From the NCBI GenBank assembly GCA_023333565.1, contig JAJKFH010003493.1:1736001-1800000 (forward strand): a DNA stretch of 64,000 nucleotides. The letters run 5' to 3'. The translations under genes and the position numbers were made by a program. Shown piece after piece: positions 1 to 13,679 of this stretch. The stretch is from Puffinus mauretanicus (taxonomy: Eukaryota; Chordata; Aves; Procellariiformes; Procellariidae). How positions within the stretch are numbered: the stretch's first letter is position 1; each line of letters opens with the position of its first letter. The notes beneath the pieces were generated by a model, which worked only from the letters and a program-made list of their open reading frames with translations, was not told the DNA's origin and searched no databases.

Positions 1-883
1 CATACAGAAAAGTTTGGAAGAGAACATTTTGTTTGGTTTTAATAACATTTAATAACACTTAACACTATACAGTTCTCCAAAGCCTTCCATCTTCTTTCGG
101 TTTGATAAACATTACCTAATTAATCATAGAGATTGCTCTACCTTGTTATCTGGCAGACAAACCGACAGGGCTGGGGTTAAAGCACTTTGATGAAAAATTA
201 TGATTGTTCTGTGTCTACCACCGTGATTGTTCCATGGATGCAGGCAAGAGATGAGTTTGCAATTCAAATATTACATTCACTTCAAAATGGTTTATAAAAG
301 ACAGAATGAAAGGCAGCTATCACTACCCATTAATTTTTTTAATGAGCTTATGAATTTTAAAAGGTATTTCGTGAAAGAAAAAAAGCCCACAACAGCAATC
401 ATTTATGTGAGATTAAGGCTGAGAAATAAATCAGAAAATCAGAAAATAAAAGTTAGTTTAAAAGCACAGCCCTTTGTACTTATTGCTAAAATTGTGGTCT
501 ATCCGTATAAACTATTAGTGAATTGATACAGCACATAATGCAAATTGGATGTGAATACCATGCAGAAAAAGGCAAATGGAACTGTCTGCAATTTACATGT
601 TTACAAAATGATTCACATTTCCTATTTATCTTCCATTTCACATTTAGAGTGCAAAATAAAAATCTAAAAAAAGAAGCAAGATTTTACCCTTTATGAAGGA
701 AACATTTTAAATTATTCTAAAAATACATAGCAGCCACTTAATGGGTTTTCTATAAGCAATTGCCACAATCCATTAGATATAAACGAAAGCAGCATTAGAA
801 GCTAATGTAAGAAAACCAAGAAAAAATACAGTATTTTTCTATCCTGTGCTTTGGGAAGTGCTGTCTGCATTTTCAGGGCTTTC
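1..883. other. Non-coding stretch, nothing recognised
   Basis: AT-rich unique sequence with several poly-A/poly-T short runs. No repeat, exon or RNA gene is recognised. Confidence 0.6.
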
Positions 884-960
884 CAGACTGAGGAGCGCCA
901 CAGACGGGACCGCACGGCACCGGACAGTCTTGGTGCTCAGCAGCGCGCCCTGAGCACCTC
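884..960. other. Small CpG-rich patch
   Basis: About eight CpG dinucleotides fall within some 75 bp (GCGCC, ACGGG, CCGC, ACGG, CCGG, GCGCGCC), in surroundings where CpG is scarce. It is too short for a classical CpG island. It has no TATA box or exon signal that I can see. Confidence 0.5.
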
Positions 961-3234
961 TGCTCTAACCCCCCCCTGCTCCTCCCTCTGCTGTCATTAT
1001 CCGGCTGGCCAAGCCACAGGCCCCGGAGTTTGAGGTTCACGTTTCCTTAGACAGAAGAGGGGTCCCTCATGGCCCGGGCAAATGCGCAAACCACCATTTG
1101 CTCTGCTGAAAACTAGCTGGTTAATTGGAGCCAAGGACACTGACAGTTTTAAGTCAATTACAATTGCATTTTTGGTGGCAAGAGTATACACACAAAGAAA
1201 ATTTGTCATGCCCTGTTTTAAGAGGCTAATTTACAGAGACACTGACCACCATCTCCTGCATTTTAGATGCTTTGATCCTTTCATACTCAAAAGCCAACCA
1301 TCTGAAGTTGAACAATAAAAATTAAGATGCACAAAAGTAGAGATCAATTTCAAAAAAGCAGCCATATCTAAGCTCACAGAGCATAAGAACCAAAATTAGC
1401 GTAAGATTTTCCCAGTAAAACTTAATGATGCTATAAATTGGCAATGAGGACAATACTTAAACATGTGTTATCACTTTTCCAAGTGATTAGTAAAGAAACT
1501 ACAGTAACCAGCAATTTTTTGAAGTTGTCTTTTATTCTGTTGCACGTAATTACATGGTCATTATAGGACAGCATAGAGTTTTCGTGATCAAATTAAATCA
1601 TGTAAATCAGACAGAAAGACTATAGCATTTTTTTATGTTAATATTGCAACTTATGAGTTGCTTTCTGAGCGATGTCTTAGGTCACGGCCTGAGATATTCA
1701 AGCCACTCAGAAGTACATGCTAACAAGCCTTGATCTTTTCATATTTTTAAGATGGGGAAGTCACCGTGACAATTGAGAATGCAACAGCAAGCATGCATAG
1801 TACAATCCAAAATAAGAGTGGAAGACCTGAATATAAAGCAATGTTGGAACACTACTGTGCTGAGCAACTTAATTTTAAATAATTCAGTCAAAACCACAAG
1901 AGGAATGACTATCTCATCAAGAAAGAGTTCTGTTCACCATGCCAATAAAAGGGATAAATAAAATGGATTTATAAAATTAATGATTAAATCATCCAACAGA
2001 ACAAGTAATTCCATCTGGATATATCAGTTATTTGTGATGTTTTTAAACTAAAGATTAATCTCATTTTTTAAAGGACAAGGTGAGCAGGCATTCACAAAAC
2101 TGGATTTAGTTTATGTTCTTTCACAATTGACAATAAGCTTGGAAAATGGTGCGTTGCTCACAGTGAAAACCCATAAGGAATGATCTATTCAGTTCAATAG
2201 ATTGCCCTCAGGAACAGCATAAATTCCTGCTGTTTGATAAAGTGCTACAAGGAAAGCATAACAGGAAACCAGCGTTATTTGGATACAAATTTCCAAGTGA
2301 AAAAGTGATGCAGAGCAGCAAAATTTTTTACGTGAGATACCCTGAAGTCCTTATACTGTTGTGTACCTGAGAAGGTGGGAAATGGCCATTACTACCGGGT
2401 CACATGTACCAGCAGGCTTTCAAGAGAAGTGGGAGGTTTTTAACTGACACTGTCCATGCTTAATGACCCACCCTTTCTTTGAAACTGGCCGCAGAGGCAG
2501 ACATGTCAAACATTTTCTCTTGCAGCTGTTGAATACCAAATCTGTTTTCAGTCACTAGGACACTGAGGTATGTTTCTCAGTATTCACTGGTTTGTCATTT
2601 TTGCTCTTATTCTTTCTGTAACATCTTGCTAAGTGGTGTAACTATTCACAAAACAGGAATTTTTTTGCTTGACCTTGGGACCACAGATAGCTGCAGAGGA
2701 AAAGATCCTGTCATTTATAAGAAATACCACCATCAAAACAGCAACTTATTGGTAATGGGTATGCCCAGGCCATTGAATGGCCCCTACATTCCCAGAATCT
2801 GGTATTCCTTCCAGTGCCCCCTCCTCACGCCACCGCCTTGGGGAAATTATTTTTCATTTCTCAGCTAGATACATATCTATGGACATCAGTGTCTCTGATG
2901 ACGGAGTTTTTGTGAATATGATTCTGAGCCCTTTTGAGCCAGTACACTGTTTAGTTTTCCACTAGTGTACCCAGCTGCAAAGATGAAGCCCCAAAAGATC
3001 TTTGACATTTTCTGTTACTGAGGCACAATATAATTTCTGTTTTGCCAGCAATAAATGAGAAAAAGGTTTTATCTCCTGCCCTTGTCTGCAGTTATTTAAT
3101 ACTTCATTACCATCTGTATGTACAGCAAGAACATTTTTTTCGTCAAGAATTCAGGCCCCACTCTGATAAGTGTTGTAGAGATGTAGTCAGGAAAAACAAA
3201 ATTTCCACAAGTATTGGGCTTTAATGGTAGCATC

Positions 3235-3250
3235 TTTTTTTTTTTTTTTT
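3235..3250. repeat. Poly(T) run, 16 bases
   Basis: An uninterrupted run of sixteen T with no recognisable retroposon body next to it. Confidence 0.9.
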
Positions 3251-6200
3251 AATATCAGGATATTTAAAGAGGTGCCAAAATATGGATTTAGAAGCCAAAC
3301 TTCAAGCTTGATAGATAGATAACTTGCTAACAGCTTTTAGCAAAACTTCAGTGTGCCAAATAAAAGCACAGATACACACACACTGCACTGCTCCCACTCT
3401 CTTCAAATTAAACTGCCTTTGCTACAAAATTTGGTTTCACTGCCCTGGCCCAGTTTTGCCTACATTGCTAAAAAGCCCTTAGCACAGCTCCCAAAGGCTC
3501 ATTGCCATTCTTGCAGCCTCCTTCAGATTTTCCTTGGAAGGATCGGAGATACAAACCTACACAAACAGTCTGAGCCACCTAAATACACACAAACACAGCT
3601 TGCAACCTTATCTGCAGAGGCACTAGCAGGGGAGACCTGTTACCCATTTCAGTCTGAAAGGCAAAATCTTTCCCATGTGTAGGCCAGACGTCTGTTCACA
3701 GTCTGTAGGATGTTGGCTTGCCCCTGCTGCAGCGTCTAATACCCTGCAAGGATACGTGGAAGGAACAGACATCAAGAGAAAGACATCTTCTCTCTGTCAG
3801 CTTGGACATAGAGAAGAACTGAAATACAAACTCTAATTAAAGGGGTTTCTGACCACATTTTATGCTTACTTTCCCAGTTTGGGTCTTTGGGGTTTTTTTA
3901 ATTGATTCATCCCTTATGGTGCCTTTCCAGCTCTCTCTTAGCAGGAGCACAGAGATTGCAACATCCTTATCTCTGTGAGATGAGGGAGAAGGTGCTCAGC
4001 AGTGTCTGTCTATTGAAAGAATTAAATAAAGGTCTCTGAGAGAAGAAGCAAAAGTAAATGAAATATCGAAGTGATGGAAAAGAAACAGAGGGAAAGTCTC
4101 TGAACATTTTCAAGAAGCAGTAAAGAACAGGCAATTCTGCCCAAAGTCTTTTCTGTCTGCTTCATATGTTGCTCAAGGGATTAAGGAGAACTGAAGACCT
4201 GTGCTACCTTCATAGGTGCATGTGAGTGAATGTATTTGTCTTTTTCTGCTCTCTTCATGCACTTGCATGTGTCTTCCTTATAGTTCATATACAGAACAGT
4301 AACTTTAAACGAACATTTAGGTGCAAAATCAAGCACTGCAGTTAGGACATGCCAGGATTATTGATGCACAAGAAGTCTTAATTCAGGCTATTTTGTGTAT
4401 ACATTGGGATGTGGTTTTTAATTACAAGCTCATGTACTATTTCTTCCACAGGGTGTCTGCCTTGTCCAGTGAAGACTTCTTTTTATCCGCAGCATTCAGC
4501 ATGTGGCATGCAGGCCTTATTTAAAAGCACATCCAAACCTTGTACTGAATACAAGATTATGTCACTTGTTCCTAGGGCTCCACAAAATTTGAATACATGT
4601 ATCTTCATGGCAACCATCCGAGGAAAACTGATAGCATCCCCCTTACAAGAGATGAAATAAAACATCGAGATTAAGGCCACTGTTTTCTGAGCCTCCCCAG
4701 CTACAAATTCTTGGCCTCTATAATTTTACTTTTCCACAGACACTTCTTCTCTTTACCTGCATAATTTGAATAAGAAGGTAGATGCGGAAATGTAGAAAGA
4801 TGGAGATATCTGTCGTGAAAAAAAGTAGAGGCACAGCTACTGACATAGGTTAGTGCCTGCCCTGCTTGATTTTCCCTTCCAGCAAGCTTTCCAGGTCTCC
4901 CACCCTAGCTACGGCATTGCACCCCTGCCACCGCCTCCCAGTTCCCTCTTCACTCACTGCTCTTAGTTTCCAATTTCAAACTCAGTGAAGTGTTAGAGTT
5001 TCTCATCACAATTTTTGTTTTAACATTACAGAATGACACATCTTCCCCTGAACGCCCTCTCAGAATCAGACAAACCGTTTTGGCTGGAACTTGTCAGACA
5101 GGGGAAAAATACCAATCCTCTGAGGGACACAGAAGAGATTTCAGCTGGAACTGTTAGTCTGGCAAAGTTACTACTGATGGACAAGGTAGTCTATAAATAC
5201 ATCATATAAAATGATGTTGAAGGGCCACTGCTGTGGCTGTAAAACCAAATATTCAGGAGTTAGGACATGCCAGAGTGCAGGAGCTGTGTACAACCTTAAG
5301 TCAGCCCCACAGCAAATCTGCTTGGAAAAGCCTTTTCAGCTGCCATAATGCTCTCCTCTACCCGGAGGAGTACAGCTAGAGATGCATGAACGAGTAAGCC
5401 ATTTTGTCTCCTGCAGTACGGCAGGCTGCATGAAGGTTTTCACTGTAAAGCAAAGTAATGGGATGCTATCATCGTTTACCACCTGCCCTCATTTTAGCTG
5501 CCCCTTCCGTGATTCCTGTGTGCACTCACACAGCCTCCTGTGCTTCGCTAATGGGGGAAGGCAGCGGGGAAAGCCACCCCTGGCCTGCCGAGAGCCATGC
5601 TCCCTCCACGGCTCGGTGGCCGACTAGGCAGCGGGGAGGCGAAAATGAAATCCAAATGGTTTGTCCCTTTCACATGTTGTAAAAGCATCTTGAAGAGCTT
5701 TTCCAGCTCTGCCACGTTTGAAATGAAATGTTTCACTTGCAAGCATTGTAAGTATTATCTTTAAAAATAAACACCGGAGAAACTGCTGTAGATTGCCTGC
5801 TGTTATTGATTCTGGAAGGACTGCTGACTGAAGCGCTGCACACCAACAGAGCAATAGCAATTTAATGTTCATTAATGTTTAGACCGGTTTCTCAGTGAGA
5901 AGATTAAGGGGTCAGGAAATCCACTGAATTTCTTTTCTTTGTTTGAGACTCAAGGTAAGAAAATGTGTACAGCGTTTTCCTGTTCAGATTCTTGAGGAGG
6001 CTTGCCCATGATGGGAAATAAGACGTCCCCTTCAGGACTCACAAATTCTTTTAAAGGACAATTTAAAAATAAAATATTGGGCTGCGAGGGTGAATCTTGA
6101 TAATGCAGCCTTACAGTGTCTCTGAGAGGAAACAAAAGGAAAGGTGCAATGCTGCTACAGCTCAGAAATTACTTTATTATCTGACTCGCATTTGGAGCAG

Positions 6201-8800
6201 AGCAGTCTTCACTCCTGGCATCTATGACAAAGCATCAGAAGAACAGCACTGAGTTACAATTTTAAAATTACAATGGAAAGAGGCTATTATTTCCACTTTG
6301 TAGGACTATGCTAGAAGCCAGCTCCCTGCTATCTAGAATAGCTATTTTCCCCTCAGACTCAGAATGTGTCCGTTTGGGGCTCATTAGAGCATAATTTCTT
6401 TTTGTCCAAATATTTTTGCCTTCCTAGAGTTGCAGAGAACAAGACTGAAAGAAATTCGGCAACTTTTTTTTCTGTTGGTTTCCCTATAGATATATTTGCT
6501 AAGACAGTAATTAAAAGCAAATTACACTCCTCTATAGCTACAGAAGTAATTATGGGCCATGTCTAATAACGGTTGCCAAAACAACTAACAACTCTCAAAC
6601 TATCTCATAGAGTACTTTCTCCCCTGTGGGTCTCTAACAAGCTCAGCAGCTTCTTTCCTTTCCCAGCCAATCTCCTTCAGCACTAAATGTAAAAGTCCAA
6701 ATACCATCCTCAAAACAGAGCTGGTATCTAAGGTTTTGTTGTCCTCTGGCTCCTCCCTACAGATCAAATCTTAGCTGATGGCAGAAGGTGAGATGCCCCA
6801 GAGCACAGGGATAGGCCAGAATGACCAAGCAGCAGAATAAAGCCTTGAACCCCATGGCAAACCACCTTCTCACTATATTTATCCAGCTCCACGGCTTCAC
6901 ACTCCTGATCTTCTCTAAGTATTGCCTCTCTTTAAAACCTCCATCCTCCCACACCACCCTTTCTTTCCCTTGCCTAGTTTTTCAGCATTAACCAGGCAGG
7001 CCAACCAGTGCACAGATCTCCATTCTTGAAGTGTTCAGGTGTCTCAAATAACAGCCACATTTGGTAGGAGACACCAAATTGGGAACAGGGCTATACTGTG
7101 ACATTACTGCAAGTCTGCTCTGTAACAGTGCTGAGGGACAACGAGCGAGCACCTTCCTAAGCTTCCTCACTCTTTCCCACGGAAGCCACCGTTCCTGTTG
7201 GGTCCTTTCTAGACTTCTGCTCCTGCAGACCAAAGTGCTGCAGATAGCTACCAGGGAGGATTGCTGCACGTGCAGAGAAGCAACAGTCATTTGTGGCTAT
7301 AAGATGAGTGTGTCCCAGCACACCCGCAAACTAAAGGGACTAGCTCCCCTCCTGTGATGGAAACACCCCTTGGAAACAATGGAGATCCTACTCTCTGTTT
7401 CTCATGCTCATGACATAAAACACTGCTTTTATGTTTTCCTTAGCATCTTTTAGCCTAAGCACTAAAGATTATGGTCATTTGTTTCCTTAGAGCAGATGCA
7501 AGGCATTACCCAACACATGCAATAATAATGCGTCAAAGAGAGAAGCTGTAAAACATTTCTGGTGCTGTATTAACACTGAGAAAACCAAAGAAGTAAAAAG
7601 CAGACTGAAAGACAAGTACTATAAATTTATTTCATTGGATTTCTGGCTTTTTAAACCAGATTTACTAGATACAGTATCTTAACTTTCTTTTCAGTCAACA
7701 TTTCAAAAGAAGAAAAAGTTGCATTTGGGCAAGCTCACAGTCTCTTTTTATTTCCAGCTTGTACCATCTTTCATCTCACATCTGATTAAGCCACTTAATT
7801 AAATTAGCTGTTAGGTCACATTTAGTGTCAGTGAAATGTGTCTGAATCACAGCCCCAGAAAGGGTTCTAACCCTCTGCACATCCAGCCTGCTAAGGAGCC
7901 GTCTCTCTGGATGAAAGTTACTAGCTCAGTGCAGTGCACTCAGTTTTTGGCTGCTCTCATAGGATGTGCTACAAGGCTCTTCACTTGGATGGCAATGGGT
8001 GCCAAGAAAAGGCCTAAGTGCCTCTTGCTAAAGAGAGGACCTCAACTCTCTTTTCAAATCCCTGCCACACATAGGCATTGTAGGACTGAAGAATTTCTCA
8101 TTTCTTAGATTAAAATGTTTCTACTTTTGATGCAACCACCATCTATTGGAAAGTAGCCCAAGAATGCTGAAGAAAATTACTAGAAATTAGAAAAAGAAAA
8201 GGTTTTTTGCATTACTCTCCCTCTATTTTTTAAGAAAAAAAATGTGTTGAAAAACATCTGCCTGTGTTGTTGGTTGGATTTCCTCTGTAATAATGAGCTG
8301 TGCAGACCCATTCTGGTTTGGCTTTTTTCCAACAATGCACTACTTCATTTTAAAGCAGAAAAAATAAAGTTATGTCACTGGAATAAGCCTGGAGTGACAT
8401 GAAACTGAATCAAATCATTGCCTGAGATTTTTATTCTTTTATGGATTAGTTATGTTGGTATAGCTACTGTTACAATATTTGAGACAGTCCTTGTCTCAAA
8501 GGGACAGGGAACTTTGCCACTGATTGCAAGAAAAGGAAGAAATGTCCTTGCTTTATCCATATCACCATTTTTCTAATTAATATCAACACATACAGTTAAG
8601 TACATCTAATATTTCTGCCAAGGGAGCAGAGGTATGTATCTCCATGAGGCAGTATGTGTAGTAATTTTCAGACCTGGCTTAGGCTCTACTGTTGGTAACA
8701 AGCTTCCTGTGTTCATAAGGATTTCATTTATTTTACATTTTACACTTTCAGTATGCATTATTTGTTGCAGTGGCTTGTTTCATGATCCATATGCCCTCTT

Positions 8801-8820
8801 TAGTACAATTTAGTACAATT
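8801..8820 (+). repeat. Perfect tandem duplication of a 10-mer
   Basis: The decamer TAGTACAATT occurs twice head to tail. This is a small slippage-type duplication with no evident function. Confidence 0.9.
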
Positions 8821-11800
8821 CCCCAATTTATTTGGCTCCAGAGTCAAATTTATGTCATCTGTTTTGCCAGACAGCAAAAGCACAGTCTCATGCAGGCATT
8901 TAAATCAATCAGATCATAAGATCTCCGTCCTGGGGAGTCACTCTGTTAAAAAGAATTTATTACCAAAATACAAAAATATGTATCTGTAGAAACAAATCTG
9001 TAGCTGCAGAACATCTATCAGCAAAGGCAGGCAGATCAGGTAGCAATAGCACAGTGTGAACAAATGTTTTGAATTAATGCTTATGTTATCTGAATTAGAT
9101 TTTACAGCACTACTGAAAAAAGAGTCCAATTAATTCTTCTTCATACTCACCATTATCTTTTTGCTTGTTTCCTTCCACCTTACTCTGACTGCAGTCCTCA
9201 GGTATATGATGCGTCTGTAAGAACCCATCATTATGTCCTACCCAGGTTGGTTTTCAACCCTAACACTTTAAAAGCCATTAGAGATGGACTAGTAAGAGAC
9301 TTCTGTGACTTAGGAGTCTGAAAGTCTCACGATTCCCATCTATGACCTTGGTGCTTGTTGAAACGCTCCAAATGCACTCTTCTAAAAATCTATCCTGTCG
9401 TTGCCAGCCCATCCTTAAATCCCAACACCAGCAGCGGAAGGACTGACGTTCCCCTGCTCCAGGCACAAGGCCCCAAGGGAAGAGCCCCCCAGGGCAGACA
9501 AGGGCTGCCTTGCACCCAGGGACTGAAATCACAGCAGGGAGCTTGGAGGGCAGTTGCCCAATGGGCCTCTGACTCTGGCACTTGGAATGCTCAAATCCAG
9601 ATTTGCCTAGCATGTAATTTTCCCTTTAAGCATGCATATAGGCTAAGCTTTAGACCACATTTGAAAGAGAGTCCCAACAACACCTAGAAACTTAGCATGA
9701 CCGTATGTTCTGGATGAGCTGAGCACAAATGAGTGCTCGGCCCAAATATCCTGATCTTATGCATAGCATGGTTGTTCTGAATCTAAGCAACTGTAAAGCT
9801 AACATCTAGAAATAACCAGCAGAAATAGAGCTCAGATTGCTAAAGCCTGTGCTCAAGCCATCCTTAACTTTGCAAGGTAGACAAGGACAATGACTATAGA
9901 ACTGGACACTACTCACCTGCATAAAGCTACACACATGAATAGCTGTTGGCAGTAGTATTACTGTTCACTTTGTCTCTCTCATAGCAATAAAAGACTCCAC
10001 AGCAAAGATAAACTTGAACTGGAAGAGGTGCAGCGAAAAGCTAGTCAGACCATTAGAAGAAGATGCTAGAAGAACTTGGTATACATACCAGCAAAAGGCA
10101 GACTGGGCAGGGATACAAGAGATGAATAAACATCAGCAATTATGCATCTAATGAACATACAAGGCTGTACTGGCCCAAGAACAAAAGGATATAATACAAG
10201 CGTGACTAACTCAGGTTGCAAATTAGGAGAAGGTTTCAAACTCTCTTAGCGGTGTAGTTCTGGAAGGGCTTTTAAAAGGAAAAGTGTAAGCAACGCACAA
10301 CATTGGGTCTGAGAAATGCTTCACCACCTGTGGCACACGGGCATGTGAAAGTACTCACCACAGACTGCTCCGTGCAGGGGTCTAATGGCTCACGACAGGG
10401 TACAACTTTCCTGTGCCAAACCCTGCTGCCCAAAACACTGATGGTCAAGGACTGAAGTGATGTCAGTTGCTGATAAAGTCAGGAGCAGGAGCGCAAAGGA
10501 GTCAAGGTAAAAGCTTTACTAAGAGTGCCTATATTAGAGTTCCATTTACAGTTTACAACCCTTTTCTATTTTGGACTTACTTAAGCTGCATAATTAGCAT
10601 TCAGCCTGACAATGTGTGTGCCAACCAATTGATTTAGCTTCAAAACATAATTACTTTTCTTATACTGTTGAGGAAATAAAACAAAGAATAAATTTGGTAC
10701 AGTATTTCCTTAAAAGAGCATCTGTAAAGGTGCATTGTTACTAATATTGGACTCGATTCAGTCTTGCCATAAACCAGGTGTACCACCATGGCTGGATTTG
10801 GCCAACTATGTTAACTATTTAGTGGTAAATGGTTTAACCTATATCACTGAACATGGCAACAACAACATGATTGAATTATGTTTTAAACCTATGGGGTTCA
10901 GGTCAAGCCTGTCCAGACCATCAAAACAGGGAAACAGATGCTTAGTCATCATGTGTCATCTGATAGCAAAGGTACATTGCAGAAGAAAATTGTTCACCTC
11001 CTAACCAACCTCTCACATCTCGTAAAAAGAATTATGGTAGATGTAGAGCAACACAAACATTTTTAATTTTACTACAGAATGACAAGAAGCTGTTCCGCTT
11101 TAAGCTACCCATCTTTCAGCTGTGTACCTATGGATAAGAAACAATGGAATCCTTCCAGGTTTACATCATTGTAACTGACAGCAGAATATGGACGTTAAAG
11201 TAAGAACATTCAGCATGCCAGAAATAATAAATGCATGAGGGCGAAGATGTATTTGAGGCACTCCACAGAAGACGACTTTCTGAATGAAATGTATCTGGAA
11301 GAGAAAAGACTTGGATGGAAAAGGAGTGGAAAACAATAATTCAGGAAGAAGGTACAAAAACTGCAGTTTTGGGAGGAAAGGATTTAAAAAAAAAAAGAAA
11401 AAAAATACTAGTACAAATGACAGATAAGTGCAGGATGCCATGCAAAGAAAGAGAGAAGGCAAGGTAAATAAGGCCCAGAAATCACAGAGGGGGACTAGGA
11501 CCTAGAAGAAAAAGCAGCCAGCTTAGGAAAGGTTTTGTTGTCATGAGCTCAGCAGAACAGGACTTTGACGTGAATTGTAGGAGAAGAAGAGGAAAGGGTG
11601 AACGGTCCATGAGCAGAGGGAGATGACACCCTGCCCCAACTGTGTGGCATTCAGATTTCTCTGTGGGTGAAGAACCACGTGTCAGGAGATGCCCCTTCTC
11701 TAACCTGTCCCAGGAATTCAAAGTGCTGTACCACACCTTGTAAGCGAGTCAGGTTTCCAGGATGCTGGTCACATATCTCACCCCACACTCGTGCCAGTGA

Positions 11801-12116
11801 TTAAAGCAAAGAGGCAGAAACCCTGTCATTCTCTGACTTAAGGCATGGGATCTGATGTTGCAGGAGCTGACTTGGTGTCTGACCCTCTCACATAATCACC
11901 CTTGTCTGTAGGAACCAGCAAGTGATGCGGAAGGTCCCAGATTGTGAGGCAGACCCACCCGAGCACGCTTGGGTTTGTTGAGTCTGGAGATATCACACAG
12001 ACCTCTTTCGCACTTGCGTGACAGACAGTAAATCATAGTCTCTTGCAGTCAGAGCGATACCCAGGTCAAAGCGGAGATTAGATAGTACAGCCCGTTCCTT
12101 TGTGATTTATAGGTGA

Positions 12117-12195
12117 AGCGCTCCGCACGAGTACAGCGAGGAGGCAGCTTTGCACCGCGCATTGTGATGCACCAGCATGAGCCGGAGCGGAGATT
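12117..12195. promoter_or_regulatory. Small CpG-rich patch with an inverted CCAAT motif
   Basis: About eight CpGs lie within some 75 bp (GCGC, CCGC, ACGA, GCGA, CCGCGC, CCGG, GCGG), ending in GGAGATTGGCAAAGG. ATTGG is the inverted CCAAT box bound by NF-Y. A weak promoter or enhancer core is possible, but there is no transcript evidence. Confidence 0.3.
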
Positions 12196-12609
12196 GGCAA
12201 AGGAAAAGCAGAAAGCTATTATTTGTGAGATTGTACTGTTCTGGGACTACAGCTACTCTGCAAATTGAATTCATATTGATAATACGTAGTAAGCAAACTA
12301 TTTTTCAGAAAAAGAAAACTTCCAGTCTGTTCCCAGCTATGTAGAGAACAGTACCATGTTTCAGAACAAACAGTATTAATTTTCCTTCTCCATCCTTAGA
12401 TTAAAATAGGATTTAATTCCATGACCAGAAAAAATACCATTAATAACTCTGACTTATTCCTTGACACTGTACCTAATAAAAATATACTGGCCGATTTTTG
12501 TGTTTTCATTCTGTCTGTACCACGGGTACATTTGGGAACCAGAGTCAAAACATCTTCTGACACTGATCAAATAAAGCTATGCTATTTTACAGATATTACA
12601 TGCCATGGG

Positions 12610-12647
12610 AAAAAAACAAAAACAAAAACAAAAACAAAAACAAAAAA
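12610..12647. repeat. (CAAAAA)n simple repeat
   Basis: Four to five copies of a six-base CAAAAA unit follow an A run and end in CCCAACCAAACC. This may be the tail of an old retroposon, although no body is recognisable on either side. Confidence 0.9.
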
Positions 12648-12933
12648 CCCAACCAAACCTAAAGCTTTACTTACCACCTGCCTTACCCCCAAGGATTGCA
12701 CTTTCAAGGACTGACTTAGGAAACCACTTACCCAGGTCTCTGGAGACTTTCTGTTGGCCAGAGTAGGAAATTAATACAAAGGAAATGTGTAGAGAGGAGA
12801 AATGAAGGTTTTCTTTCCATAATACGGTGATTGATATGAATGCAAACATTGCCAGCGATGATGGTTCCTGGGGCTGGAGGTTGCAGGTTAATGAAGGGCT
12901 TGAAACACAGCTCGAAACTACTGATTATTTTTT

Positions 12934-12954
12934 AAAAAAAAAAAAAGAAAAAAA
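12934..12954. repeat. Poly(A) run with one G
   Basis: Thirteen A, one G, then seven A, followed by GGGAAAGG. No adjacent element is recognised. Confidence 0.9.
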
Positions 12955-13679
12955 GGGAAAGGTAATGACTCTGTAATATTTTATCACAGGATCACAGGTA
13001 AATGTTGCTGTAATGACTCTATCTGCTTAGCGTTAGTCCCTTTGCCGCCATAAACGGTGGCCACAATCCAATTAAATTCTGCAGGGGAAGATCGGTGACT
13101 TCAGCACAGCAAAAAGCAAGCTGGCCAAATGATGTCCACTAACTCAGTGGAGAGAATTCACTTCACCCAGAAAGAGTTGAGATTACAAAATGCTAGAAAT
13201 TTAAATGTAATTTATATTTGTAGATATATACATACATGTTTTGTAAAGAATTCAAACATTATCAGAGTCAAGGATTTTAATTGAAGCTGTGACATCACAC
13301 TACATATCCAAGCTGGATGCTCCAGTTGCACCTATGGCAGTGAAGAGCTGTGCTGATAACAGAGCTCAAAAAAACGTAAATCTATTCTCTATAGGCACGG
13401 GCATTGGCATGTCTGTGGAGAATGAAACCTGTGTGGGAAAATGGCTTTTATCTGCTAATTCATTCTCCTACAAGTGGAAACTCCTACCCCTTTTAGGCTT
13501 GGAAGCACATGACAAAAAAGAATCTTCTGAAAGTTAAAAAACATGATTCCTAAGAATAATTACATCAGGTTATACCAAGATATTCAGAAATATTACTGCT
13601 CTACTTAGGGGCCATATGGGAGAAAAGATGGAGGAAGTGTTTTTTGGAACTGTAAACTTCAGTTTCGGGAGATTTTAAA

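Larger units (their letters stand above)
961..12116. other. Non-coding stretch, intron or intergenic
   Basis: Unique sequence with only short overlapping frames, none longer than 111 codons and none with a recognisable domain. It holds the poly(T) run at 3235 and the decamer duplication at 8801. A GAGACAGTCCTTGTCTCAAAGG phrase near 8480 faintly recalls an old LINE tail but is too short to call. A good minus-strand splice-donor match (GCAGGTGAGT) lies near 9917 without a matching exon. Confidence 0.55.
12196..13679. other. Non-coding stretch with A-rich simple repeats
   Basis: Apart from the (CAAAAA)n array and the poly(A) run listed separately, this is unique sequence with no recognised gene or element. 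Confidence 0.55.

Noticed and set aside
8470..8520. GAGACAGTCCTTGTCTCAAAGG phrase resembling an old LINE tail
   Set aside because: Only about 25 bp match, with no neighbouring blocks of the family.
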